Shown: positions 1 through 5,356 of the stretch, in pieces
Numbering within the stretch: the first letter of the stretch is position 1
Layout of the letters: each line of letters starts with the position of its first letter
From: Actinomycetes bacterium
GTDB lineage: Bacteria > Actinomycetota > Acidimicrobiia > Acidimicrobiales > RAAP-2
DNA length: 8,674 nucleotides
Direction: 5' to 3'
Assembly: GCA_021849765.1 (NCBI GenBank)
Contig: JAJZSM010000053.1
Location: 1-8,674, forward strand
The notes under the pieces: generated by a model
The model's database searches: none
What the model saw: only the letters and a program-made list of their open reading frames with translations
What the model was told of the DNA's origin: nothing
Translations under genes and position numbers: made by a program

Positions 1-1
1 G

Positions 2-904
2 ACGGTGCCGTCCAACGAGCGCGGCCTGGTGGACCTGGACGCCCTTCGCGCCGCGCTCGGTCCCGACGTCGCGGGGATCATGCTCACCAACCCCAACACC
101 GTCGGGCTCTTCGAAGAGCAAATCGTCGAGATCGCCGAGGCGGTCCACGACGTCGGAGGCTTGCTGTACTACGACGGCGCGAACCTGAACGCCATCCTCG
201 GCGTCGTGCGACCCGGTGACATGGGCTTTGACATCGTGCACATGAACCTGCACAAGACCTTCGCGACGCCCCACGGGGGTGGGGGACCCGGGGCGGGCCC
301 GGTCGCGGTCTCGTCGCGGCTCGAGCAGTTCCTGCCGGGGCCGCGCGCGACGCGCGTGGATGGTCGCTACGAGTGGGTGACGCCGAAGGCGTCGATCGGA
401 CGGATGCACGGTTGGCACGGCAACGCGCTCGTGCTCGCCCGGGCGCTCGCCTACATCGAGGTCCACGGCGGGGCCGGCTTGGAGCGGGTGGCCCAGCACG
501 CCGTCTTGAACGCCAACTGGCTGCGCCGACGCCTCGCGGACACGCTGCCCGCGGCCTACGACCGGCCCTGCATGCACGAGTGCGTGCTGACCGCCACGGC
601 GGTGAAGTCGACTCACGGGGTGCGAGGTCTGGACATCGCCAAGGCCCTCTTGGACGAGGGGTTCCACGCGCCCACGGTCTACTTCCCCCTGATCGTCGAC
701 GAGGCCCTGATGTTCGAGCCGACCGAGACCGAGAGTCCCCAGACCCTCGAGGCGCTCGCCGTCGCGGTCGAGTCGATCGTCGCGCGAGCGGGCACGGACC
801 CTGAGTCGCTGCACCGCGCGCCGTCACATACCCCGGTGTCACGCGTGGATGAGGCACGCGCGGCGCGTCACTTGATCGCGACCGAGGACGACGCCGAGCG
901 CTAG
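2..904 (+). CDS. gcvPB: Glycine dehydrogenase (decarboxylating) subunit 2, C-terminal part, 5' end outside window
   Basis: This is the PLP-binding half of the split P-protein of the glycine cleavage system. With subunit 1 it decarboxylates glycine and passes the aminomethyl group to lipoyl-GcvH in the cytoplasm. The reading frame is open to the left edge. The GTG at 5-7 is an internal Val, not a start, so about 300 residues remain of the roughly 480-500 usual for the family. Visible marks are the TNPNT segment, the YYDGANLNA segment, and the PLP-lysine motif NLHKTFATPHGGGGPG, with the Lys codon at 254-256. The end of the protein contains the family's typical APSHTPVSRVDE stretch followed by a short acidic tail. 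Upstream gcv genes would lie outside the window. The next gene on this strand starts 56 bases downstream but has its own promoter-like hexamer, so co-transcription is uncertain. Confidence 0.95.
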   Translation, partial: TVPSNERGLVDLDALRAALGPDVAGIMLTNPNTVGLFEEQIVEIAEAVHDVGGLLYYDGANLNAILGVVRPGDMGFDIVHMNLHKTFATPHGGGGPGAGPVAVSSRLEQFLPGPRATRVDGRYEWVTPKASIGRMHGWHGNALVLARALAYIEVHGGAGLERVAQHAVLNANWLRRRLADTLPAAYDRPCMHECVLTATAVKSTHGVRGLDIAKALLDEGFHAPTVYFPLIVDEALMFEPTETESPQTLEALAVAVESIVARAGTDPESLHRAPSHTPVSRVDEARAARHLIATEDDAER

Positions 905-948
905 AGCAACGTCGACACCGCGCGCTTTTGGCGAGCGTTGGCGCCCGA

Positions 949-954
949 TACCAT
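949..954 (+). promoter_or_regulatory. Candidate -10 hexamer of a leaderless promoter (amidotransferase-like gene)
   Basis: TACCAT fits TANNNT and lies exactly six bases before the ATG at 961, which places the expected transcription start at the A of the start codon. The bases between show no Shine-Dalgarno sequence. Upstream, TTTTGG at 926-931 (17-base spacer) is a poor -35 match. The same spacing occurs at three other genes in the window. Confidence 0.5.
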
Positions 955-960
955 GGCCCT

Positions 961-1707
961 ATGGACGCACCCCTGATCGGCGTGACGGGTCGGCGGTGGT
1001 CCGCGGCACGCCTTGGCACGTCGGTGCCGTTAGCGATGTCGGGGCTCACCGTAGACGTCCACTTCGCCGATTACGCCGCGTCAATCGCGGCCGCTGGGGG
1101 TGTGCCGGTCCAGTTGACACGCGACGCGCCGGTGCCCGACCTGGTGAACCGGCTCGATGGGCTCGTCTTGAGCGGGGGCGCCGACATCGATCCCGCCCGC
1201 TATGGCGCGCGACCCGAGCCCGACCTCGGCGAGGTTGAGCCCGAGCGCGACGCCTGGGAACTCGCGTTGCTCGCGGCGGCGGCCGCACTCGACCTACCGG
1301 TGCTCGGGGTCTGTCGGGGTCTGCAGCTCCTGAACGTCGCCTACGGCGGGACGCTGCGCCAACACGTCGAGCTCGATGAGGGGGCCGGCCATCCCCAGTG
1401 GGACGTCGACGGGCGGGTGGTTACTCACGAGGTCACCACCGTCGCGGGAACGACGTTGCGCGGGCTCGTCGGGGCCTCACTCGGGGTTAATTCCCTCCAC
1501 CACCAAGTCATCGAGACGGTTGGTAGGGGACTGGTGGTGACGGCAAACGCCAGTGACGACGTGGTCGAGGGGCTCGAGACGAGTGACGGACGCATCCTTG
1601 CCGTCCAGTGGCACCCCGAACTCCTCGCCAAGCCCGACCCGACCTTCACCTGGATCGTCGAGCGCAGCCGTCGCTACCGCGCCCGGCGTCCGCTCAGTGC
1701 AGGGTGA
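961..1707 (+). CDS. Gamma-glutamyl-gamma-aminobutyrate hydrolase family protein (class I GATase-like, peptidase C26)
   Basis: This 248-residue cytoplasmic protein belongs to the PuuD/peptidase C26 branch of class I glutamine amidotransferase folds. Members hydrolyse gamma-glutamyl amides, for example gamma-Glu-GABA in putrescine breakdown. The nucleophile elbow is GVCRGLQLLN with Cys118. The second and third triad members are His218 and Glu220 in VQWHPEL. The oxyanion region LSGGADIDPARYG is at residues 70-82, and VNSLHHQ near 177-182 is also typical. Length matches the family. ATG 961 is preferred over TTG 928 because family members begin close to the PLIGVTG strand and a -10 hexamer sits just upstream. 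No other polyamine gene is visible, so the true substrate is open. The 3' end overlaps the convergent fluC gene by 14 bases. Confidence 0.88.
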   Translation: MDAPLIGVTGRRWSAARLGTSVPLAMSGLTVDVHFADYAASIAAAGGVPVQLTRDAPVPDLVNRLDGLVLSGGADIDPARYGARPEPDLGEVEPERDAWELALLAAAAALDLPVLGVCRGLQLLNVAYGGTLRQHVELDEGAGHPQWDVDGRVVTHEVTTVAGTTLRGLVGASLGVNSLHHQVIETVGRGLVVTANASDDVVEGLETSDGRILAVQWHPELLAKPDPTFTWIVERSRRYRARRPLSAG

Positions 1708-2056
1708 TCGACATACCCAGGGCGAAGGCGAGTCCGGAGAGCACCGGGGTCGCGACGACGACCGCCGCGGCGTAGCCCCAGTGGTGCTCGCGCTGGAGCA
1801 GTGCCGGGACTGCGAAGGCCGATGAGAAGGTCGTGAGTCCGCCGCAGAAGCCGGTGAGCAGGATCGCGTGGATGTGCGCGTCGCTCGAGGCGCTCAGCCG
1901 GTAGACGATCCAGCCAGCGACGAAAGCGCCAAGCACATTCGCCGCGACCGTCGCCCAGGGACGGCGGGTCGGGTGATGGCGACGCACGAGGTACTCCATG
2001 ATAAAGCGCAGGGCGGCGCCGATCGCGCCGGCGACGGTGACGAGTGCGAGCGTCAT
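1694..2056 (-). CDS. fluC: Fluoride channel subunit FluC/CrcB, downstream member of a pair
   Basis: This 120-residue membrane protein has four predicted helices and belongs to the FluC (CrcB) family, which exports toxic fluoride as a dimer. Conserved features are Arg17 at the end of helix 1, Asn40 in the NVLG motif of helix 2, and GFCGGLTTFSS (residues 69-79), the sodium-site and Phe-box region of helix 3. The position of the second Phe-box residue is Ala80, with Phe81 next to it. The first loop, after helix 1, carries four arginines and two histidines (residues 25-32), while the N-terminus has no charge. By the positive-inside rule this predicts N-out/C-out. The start overlaps the stop of the upstream fluC by four bases (ATGA), which indicates translational coupling; no Shine-Dalgarno site is seen. 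A longer frame extends upstream but it only shadows the other fluC. Confidence 0.92.
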   Translation of the reverse strand: MTLALVTVAGAIGAALRFIMEYLVRRHHPTRRPWATVAANVLGAFVAGWIVYRLSASSDAHIHAILLTGFCGGLTTFSSAFAVPALLQREHHWGYAAAVVVATPVLSGLAFALGMSITLH

Positions 2057-2469
2057 GGGTGGTGGCGCAGTCCGAGCCAAGCGGCGAGGACGCCGCTCGC
2101 GAGCGAGCCAACGGCGACCCCGAGGGCGATCGGCACTGAGAGATGCCAGATCGCGGCCCAGGCGACGACCAGGCTCGAGTAGGACGTGAAGCCACCGAGC
2201 AGCCCGGTGATCAGGAGCAGGCGCCACGGGTCGTTTGGATCGTGGGCCCGCAGGACCGTGCGCAGCAGCCAGGTCGCGACGTAGACGCCGAGTACGTTGA
2301 TGACGAGCAAGACCCACGGGACCTGAGTCGTCCAGTCCGTCGAGCCCGTCGGGATGTGCTGGAGTTTGAGCGCTAAGTCTCGGATGACCGTGCCGACGCC
2401 GCCACCAGCGAGAACGGCGCCCAGGGCCAGCACGAATCGTTTGGGAGGCAGGGTGAGATTGGCCGGCAT
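2053..2469 (-). CDS. fluC: Fluoride channel subunit FluC/CrcB, upstream member of a pair
   Basis: This 138-residue paralogue of the downstream FluC has four predicted helices. Family marks are Arg30, Asn58 in the INVLG motif, and GLLGGFTSYSS (residues 89-99). Here Tyr97 and Leu100 occupy the usual Phe-box positions. Positive charge lies in the N-terminus (Lys10, Arg11), the helix 2-3 loop (Arg70, Arg74 and Arg83) and the C-terminus (RHH). This predicts N-in/C-in, opposite to the partner encoded downstream. Tandem crcB genes are known to form antiparallel heterodimers, so this pair probably builds one channel assembly. ATG 2469 gives the usual short N-terminus. A TAGCCT hexamer lies ten bases upstream of the start and no strong Shine-Dalgarno site is visible. 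I see no fluoride riboswitch in the leader. Confidence 0.92.
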   Translation of the reverse strand: MPANLTLPPKRFVLALGAVLAGGGVGTVIRDLALKLQHIPTGSTDWTTQVPWVLLVINVLGVYVATWLLRTVLRAHDPNDPWRLLLITGLLGGFTSYSSLVVAWAAIWHLSVPIALGVAVGSLASGVLAAWLGLRHHP

Positions 2470-2550
2470 CTGCCTGGGTAGGCTAGTCCGTCGGGTTGCG
2501 CGTCCCGGACCGGGGCAACAAATCAGGTCGTTCTCAACGTAACTTTACAT

Positions 2551-2566
2551 AACGTACATTATCGGC
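2551..2566 (+). promoter_or_regulatory. Intergenic motif AACGTACATTATCGGC, near-copy at 5291-5305
   Basis: This 16-base string recurs at 5291-5305 as AACGTAATAATCGGC, differing by one missing base and one substitution. Both copies lie in the AT-rich part of divergent intergenic regions and upstream of leaderless-type promoters. The copy here ends 21 bases before the TATACT hexamer at 2588. A shared regulator site is possible, but two copies are thin evidence. Confidence 0.3.
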
Positions 2567-2584
2567 GGTAGTTATTGAACGTCC

Positions 2585-2593
2585 TGTTATACT
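2585..2593 (+). promoter_or_regulatory. Extended -10 promoter element TGTTATACT of the secreted-protein gene
   Basis: TATACT (2588-2593) is one base from the TATAAT consensus. It is preceded by TGT, giving the extended -10 pattern TGN-TATACT. It lies exactly six bases before the GTG at 2600, so transcription should begin at the G of the start codon. The spacer is a T-run with no ribosome-binding site. No good -35 is seen, as is common for extended -10 promoters. Confidence 0.6.
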
Positions 2594-2599
2594 TTTTTC

Positions 2600-2995
2600 G
2601 TGCGCCGAGTCCTTGCGTCCATCTTGCTTACCGTGGCGTCGCTCGGTCTTTTTACGGTACCCGTGGCAGCCGACCCGCCTTCGGCCCGGATGGTGCTGTC
2701 CTTTGACTTCAGTGACAACTCGGCACCGCCGGCCGTCTCGAACGGTGTCTTTCACATCGCGGTCGACGTGCTGCCCGAAGGGTCGCGCGGTGTCGTGCGC
2801 ATGATCGCGATTCCGCCGGCCGACGCCGGTGTGTCTAACCTGGTCTGTCGCTTCCAGAACGTCGTGAAGAGCCGTGTCGAGTGCGGTTTCAACTTCACGG
2901 CGGTTGGTACGTGGTTGATTCGTGCCCAGTACGCGCCGGACCTCTCGTCACCGATCGCCTTGACGTCGGGCACGAGCGCTCGCATCGGCCAGTAA
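2600..2995 (+). CDS. Small secreted protein of unknown function
   Basis: I do not recognise a family for this 131-residue protein. It begins with a clear Sec signal peptide: MRR, a hydrophobic stretch at residues 4-22, and a likely signal peptidase I cut after VAA (Ala24), before DPPSAR. The mature part of about 107 residues is rich in short alternating hydrophobic segments. It contains exactly two cysteines, Cys83 and Cys95, close enough to form a disulfide outside the cell. The segment GTWLIRAQYAPD at 103-114 resembles the late strands of bacterial Ig-like or fibronectin-like folds, but that is only an impression. GTG 2600 is chosen because it gives the intact signal peptide and matches the promoter. 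The neighbours on both sides have unrelated roles and the gene appears to be its own transcription unit. Confidence 0.7.
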   Translation: MRRVLASILLTVASLGLFTVPVAADPPSARMVLSFDFSDNSAPPAVSNGVFHIAVDVLPEGSRGVVRMIAIPPADAGVSNLVCRFQNVVKSRVECGFNFTAVGTWLIRAQYAPDLSSPIALTSGTSARIGQ

Positions 2996-3099
2996 CAGCG
3001 ACCGCCGTTCCGTCGAGGGATCTGGCATCGCGTTTCGAAGTGTCGTTCGTGACGTTCGCTGGTCACGCTCACGAGCGCGATAGCGCGTCTGTGGCGTTC

Positions 3100-3105
3100 T
3101 ACACT
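3100..3105 (+). promoter_or_regulatory. Candidate -10 hexamer of a leaderless promoter (SDR gene)
   Basis: TACACT fits the actinobacterial -10 pattern and is separated from ATG 3112 by exactly six bases (TCGCAC) that contain no Shine-Dalgarno sequence. The expected transcription start is the start codon itself. No clear -35 is seen. The rest of the 116-base gap behind the secreted-protein gene shows no terminator hairpin that I can identify. Confidence 0.5.
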
Positions 3106-3111
3106 TCGCAC

Positions 3112-3876
3112 ATGAACGATCTCTTTGATGTGTCGGACAAGGTTGTACTCGTCACCGGCGGCAGCCGCGGGATTGGCGAGATGATCGCCCGCGGCTTCGT
3201 CGAGGCCGGGGCGTCGGTCATCATCTCCTCGCGCAAGGCGGAGGTCTGTGAAGCCCTGGCGAGCGAGCTCTCCGCGTTCGGTTCGTGTCGGGCCATCGCG
3301 GCGGACCTCTCCAAGCCCGACGAATGTGCGCGACTCGCCGAGGAGGTCGGCGAAGGGGGCCGGCTCGACGTGCTCGTGAACAACGCCGGCGCAACCTGGG
3401 GCGCACCCATGGCCGACTACGACGAGGCGGCCTTCGAACGGGTCCTCGCGCTCAACGTCAAGGGCGTCTTCCACCTGACCAAGTTCGCCCGCCCGTTGCT
3501 GGAGGCCTCAGCCAGTGCCACGAGCCCCTCGCGGGTCATCAATATCGGCTCGATCGACGGACTGCACGTGCCAGCGATGGAGACGTACGCCTATTCGGCC
3601 TCCAAGGCCGCGGTGCACCAGCTCACCCGTCATCTCGCCAAGGCCCTCGCACCGCTCGTCACGGTGAACGCCATCGCCCCAGGACCCTTCGAATCCAAGA
3701 TGATGCACGCCACGCTCGAGGCGTTCGGCGACCAGATCGCCCAATCGGCCCCCATGCGTCGAATCGGCCAGCCGTCGGACATGGCCGGTGCGGCGATCTT
3801 CCTCGCGTCCCCCGCCGCCAGCTACATCACGGGCGTGATCCTGCCCGTGGACGGAGGGATCGCGACGCTCGCCTAG
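3112..3876 (+). CDS. SDR family oxidoreductase (classical short-chain dehydrogenase/reductase)
   Basis: This 254-residue cytoplasmic enzyme of the classical short-chain dehydrogenase/reductase family transfers hydride between NAD(P)H and a carbonyl or alcohol. The nucleotide site TGGSRGIG is at residues 15-22. NNAG is at 90-93, and the active-site residues are Asn115, Ser147 (in NIGSIDG), Tyr161 and Lys165 (YSASK). The segment VNAIAPGPF and the C-terminal ITGVILPVDGG are typical of the family. Arg41 and Lys42 after the second strand suggest NADPH preference, as in FabG-like reductases. The substrate cannot be told from sequence. A longer open frame upstream exists, but ATG 3112 gives the standard N-terminus just ahead of the Rossmann strand. 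The stop shares its bases with the stop of the convergent protease gene. Confidence 0.92.
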   Translation: MNDLFDVSDKVVLVTGGSRGIGEMIARGFVEAGASVIISSRKAEVCEALASELSAFGSCRAIAADLSKPDECARLAEEVGEGGRLDVLVNNAGATWGAPMADYDEAAFERVLALNVKGVFHLTKFARPLLEASASATSPSRVINIGSIDGLHVPAMETYAYSASKAAVHQLTRHLAKALAPLVTVNAIAPGPFESKMMHATLEAFGDQIAQSAPMRRIGQPSDMAGAAIFLASPAASYITGVILPVDGGIATLA

Positions 3877-5270
3877 GAGTGCTGCTGTCGCCCGAGCACG
3901 ACGGTGAGGGTGAGGTGCTTTGTCGCGCGTACGATGCCGAGCTTGATGGTGTCACCCGGGTGCAGGTCGGAGAGCACGCTCGTGAGGTCCTGGGTGTTGT
4001 TGATCGTGGTGCCGTTGAGTGACACGATGACGTCACCCTGACGCACACCGGCGCGAGCGGCGCCGGTGTTGGCGATGACGCTCATCACCACCGCACCGGT
4101 GGAGACGGTGAAGCCGTACTGCAACTGCAGGGTCGGCGTCATCGACATGACCTCAACGCCGATGAAAGCGCCGTGGTTGACGACACTCTGGCCAGCCTCG
4201 AGCGACTTAAGCAGCGATTCGATCGTGGAGACGGGGATCGCGAAGCCGATGTTCTGGGCGCTGGTCCCGTCGGGCAACGTGCCGGCAACCGCAGTGTTCA
4301 TCCCGATCACGTCACCGCGAGCGTCGAGCAACGGCCCGCCGGAGTTGCCGGGGTTGATTGCTGCGTCGGTCTGGATCATGTTGCTGAGCGTCTCTGAGCT
4401 CGAGGACGTGCCCGCGGTCACGGTGCGTCCAAGGGCCGAGACAATGCCCTGGGTCACGGTAGGTGTCCCCGCGGCGAGGCCGAGTGCGTTGCCGATCGCG
4501 ACGACGGCATCACCGACGACGAGCGCGTTGGAGTTGCCAAAGGTCACCGTCGGTAGTCCCGACGCGCCGTTGATGCGGATTAGTGCGACGTCGTCGATCG
4601 GGTTCGTTCCGATGAGCGTCGCGGGCAGGGTCGTGGTCGAACCGGACCGGGTGACGGTGATCGTCCCGCCAGTGGCGGCGGCCGCGATCACGTGGTTATT
4701 GGTGATCACGAGTCCGTTGGACGAGATGATCATGCCCGTCCCCTGGTCCTCGGTCCCCTGGCCCTTTACGTCAATGGAGACGACGGCTGGCAGGACGTGC
4801 TGGACGAGCGTCGGGATCGTGAGTCCGGTGGGCAAGACGGCGCCCGTCGGCGCGTTGGACACCGCGTTGATCGTGACGCCGGACGTGCCGCTCGACGACG
4901 AGGCGCTGAAGTGGCCGGCGAGCCCACCGACCAGGGCCGCGACCAGCAGCAGCGAGATGCGCGATGACCACGGTGAGCGTAGCGATGAGCGGATCGGGAT
5001 CGGTGGCTCGCCATTGGTGCCGAGCGCAGGCGCGATTGGCTCACTCGTCTGCGCACCGATTGGCGCACCGGTTGACGGCGTGACGGGCACGTCGGTGGTC
5101 TCACCTGGTGGTGTCGCCGCAGCGGACGCGTTCGCCGCTTCCTCGGTCACGGGCGGCGCCGCTTCGTCGTCGGACATGGCCGGCGCGGCCCACGACGCGA
5201 GGTAGTCGAACGAAGCGGGGCCGCCGACTGGGCGACCGCTCTCCTCGGATGACGGTGGAAATTCACTCAC
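3873..5270 (-). CDS. Membrane-anchored HtrA/DegP-type serine protease with PDZ domain
   Basis: This 465-residue trypsin-like protease of the HtrA family acts in protein quality control outside the membrane. Residues 1-104 form an Ala/Pro/Thr/Glu-rich, probably disordered cytoplasmic region. A single membrane helix follows at about 105-121 (ISLLLVAALVGGLAGHF), with a Ser-rich linker after it. The protease domain spans about 150-355 with triad His193 (ITNNHV), Asp227 (PIDDVALI) and Ser310 (INPGNSGGPLL). One PDZ domain covers about 368-460, containing the AGVRQGDVIVSLNG core. Layout and length match actinobacterial membrane-bound HtrA proteins. GTG 5270 is supported by a hexamer six bases upstream; the internal Met32 would still keep the anchor. 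The gene is divergent from the Arg-rich protein gene and convergent with the SDR gene. Confidence 0.93.
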   Translation of the reverse strand: MSEFPPSSEESGRPVGGPASFDYLASWAAPAMSDDEAAPPVTEEAANASAAATPPGETTDVPVTPSTGAPIGAQTSEPIAPALGTNGEPPIPIRSSLRSPWSSRISLLLVAALVGGLAGHFSASSSSGTSGVTINAVSNAPTGAVLPTGLTIPTLVQHVLPAVVSIDVKGQGTEDQGTGMIISSNGLVITNNHVIAAAATGGTITVTRSGSTTTLPATLIGTNPIDDVALIRINGASGLPTVTFGNSNALVVGDAVVAIGNALGLAAGTPTVTQGIVSALGRTVTAGTSSSSETLSNMIQTDAAINPGNSGGPLLDARGDVIGMNTAVAGTLPDGTSAQNIGFAIPVSTIESLLKSLEAGQSVVNHGAFIGVEVMSMTPTLQLQYGFTVSTGAVVMSVIANTGAARAGVRQGDVIVSLNGTTINNTQDLTSVLSDLHPGDTIKLGIVRATKHLTLTVVLGRQQHS

Positions 5271-5276
5271 GGTCTC

Positions 5277-5282
5277 ATGCTA
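5277..5282 (-). promoter_or_regulatory. Candidate -10 hexamer of a leaderless promoter (HtrA-type protease gene)
   Basis: On the minus strand, TAGCAT is followed by exactly six bases (GAGACC) and then the GTG start at 5270. No Shine-Dalgarno sequence fits in this space, so the transcript probably begins at the start codon. The -35 region shows no good consensus. It lies next to the AACGTAATAATCGGC motif (5291-5305), which would sit at a position where a regulator could act. Confidence 0.5.
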
Positions 5283-5290
5283 GGCATCGC

Positions 5291-5305
5291 AACGTAATAA
5301 TCGGC
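5291..5305 (+). promoter_or_regulatory. Intergenic motif AACGTAATAATCGGC, near-copy of 2551-2566
   Basis: This is the second copy of the motif described at 2551. It sits in the divergent region between the protease gene and the Arg-rich protein gene, nine bases upstream of the protease's -10 hexamer and 37 bases before the plus-strand hexamer at 5343. It could act on either promoter. Function is inferred only from recurrence. Confidence 0.3.
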
Positions 5306-5311
5306 TAAACG

Positions 5312-5336
5312 GGAACGAAATGTTCCTCATGATGAA
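5312..5336. promoter_or_regulatory. Two overlapping dyads in a divergent promoter region, candidate operator
   Basis: GGAAC and GTTCC (5312-5316 and 5322-5326) form a perfect inverted repeat with a five-base spacer. A second 14-base dyad, TTCCTCATGATGAA (5323-5336), overlaps it and has only one mismatched pair. The block covers the -35 zone of the plus-strand promoter at 5343 and lies upstream of the protease promoter, a natural place for a regulator. It resembles the Gram-positive LexA box (GAAC-N4-GTTC) but has a five-base rather than four-base centre. Confidence 0.4.
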
Positions 5337-5342
5337 ACCGAG

Positions 5343-5348
5343 TAGATT
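5343..5348 (+). promoter_or_regulatory. Candidate -10 hexamer for the Arg-rich protein gene
   Basis: TAGATT matches TANNNT and ends eight bases before ATG 5357. The bases between contain no ribosome-binding site, so the leader is at most a few bases long or absent. The expected -35 position (about 5320-5325) falls inside the overlapping dyads at 5312-5336. Confidence 0.45.
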
Positions 5349-5356
5349 AGTGCCCT

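Larger units (their letters stand above)
2470..2599. other. Divergent intergenic region between the fluC pair and the secreted-protein gene
   Basis: The 130 bases change from GC-rich near fluC to AT-rich near 2530-2599. Near the fluC side is an 11-base dyad, CCCGG-A-CCGGG at 2504-2514, whose centre is too short for a simple hairpin. AACGT occurs three times (2536-2540, 2551-2555, 2578-2582). The right end holds the TATACT promoter hexamer of the secreted-protein gene. No convincing ORF or riboswitch is seen. Confidence 0.6.

Noticed and set aside
897..929. Intrinsic terminator after gcvPB (AGCGC ... GCGCT followed by TTT)
   Set aside because: The stem is only five base pairs with a loop of 20 bases and starts inside the stop-codon region; too weak to call.
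84..1049. Long minus-strand open frame (321 codons) opposite gcvPB
   Set aside because: Its product is a mix of Arg/Pro/Ser/Ala without any family motif, as expected from the reverse of a GC-rich gene; gcvPB on the other strand has clear motifs.
2470..2530. Possible fluoride riboswitch ahead of the fluC pair
   Set aside because: I looked on the minus strand for the conserved core blocks of the crcB motif RNA and did not find them; only a short GC dyad is present.
4066..5205. Plus-strand open frame of 379 codons opposite the protease gene
   Set aside because: The minus strand encodes a complete HtrA protease with triad and PDZ domain; the opposite frame has no recognisable motif and no own promoter or ribosome site.
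5312..5326. LexA (SOS) box
   Set aside because: The arms GAAC and GTTC are right but the centre is five bases, not four, so canonical LexA binding is not supported.
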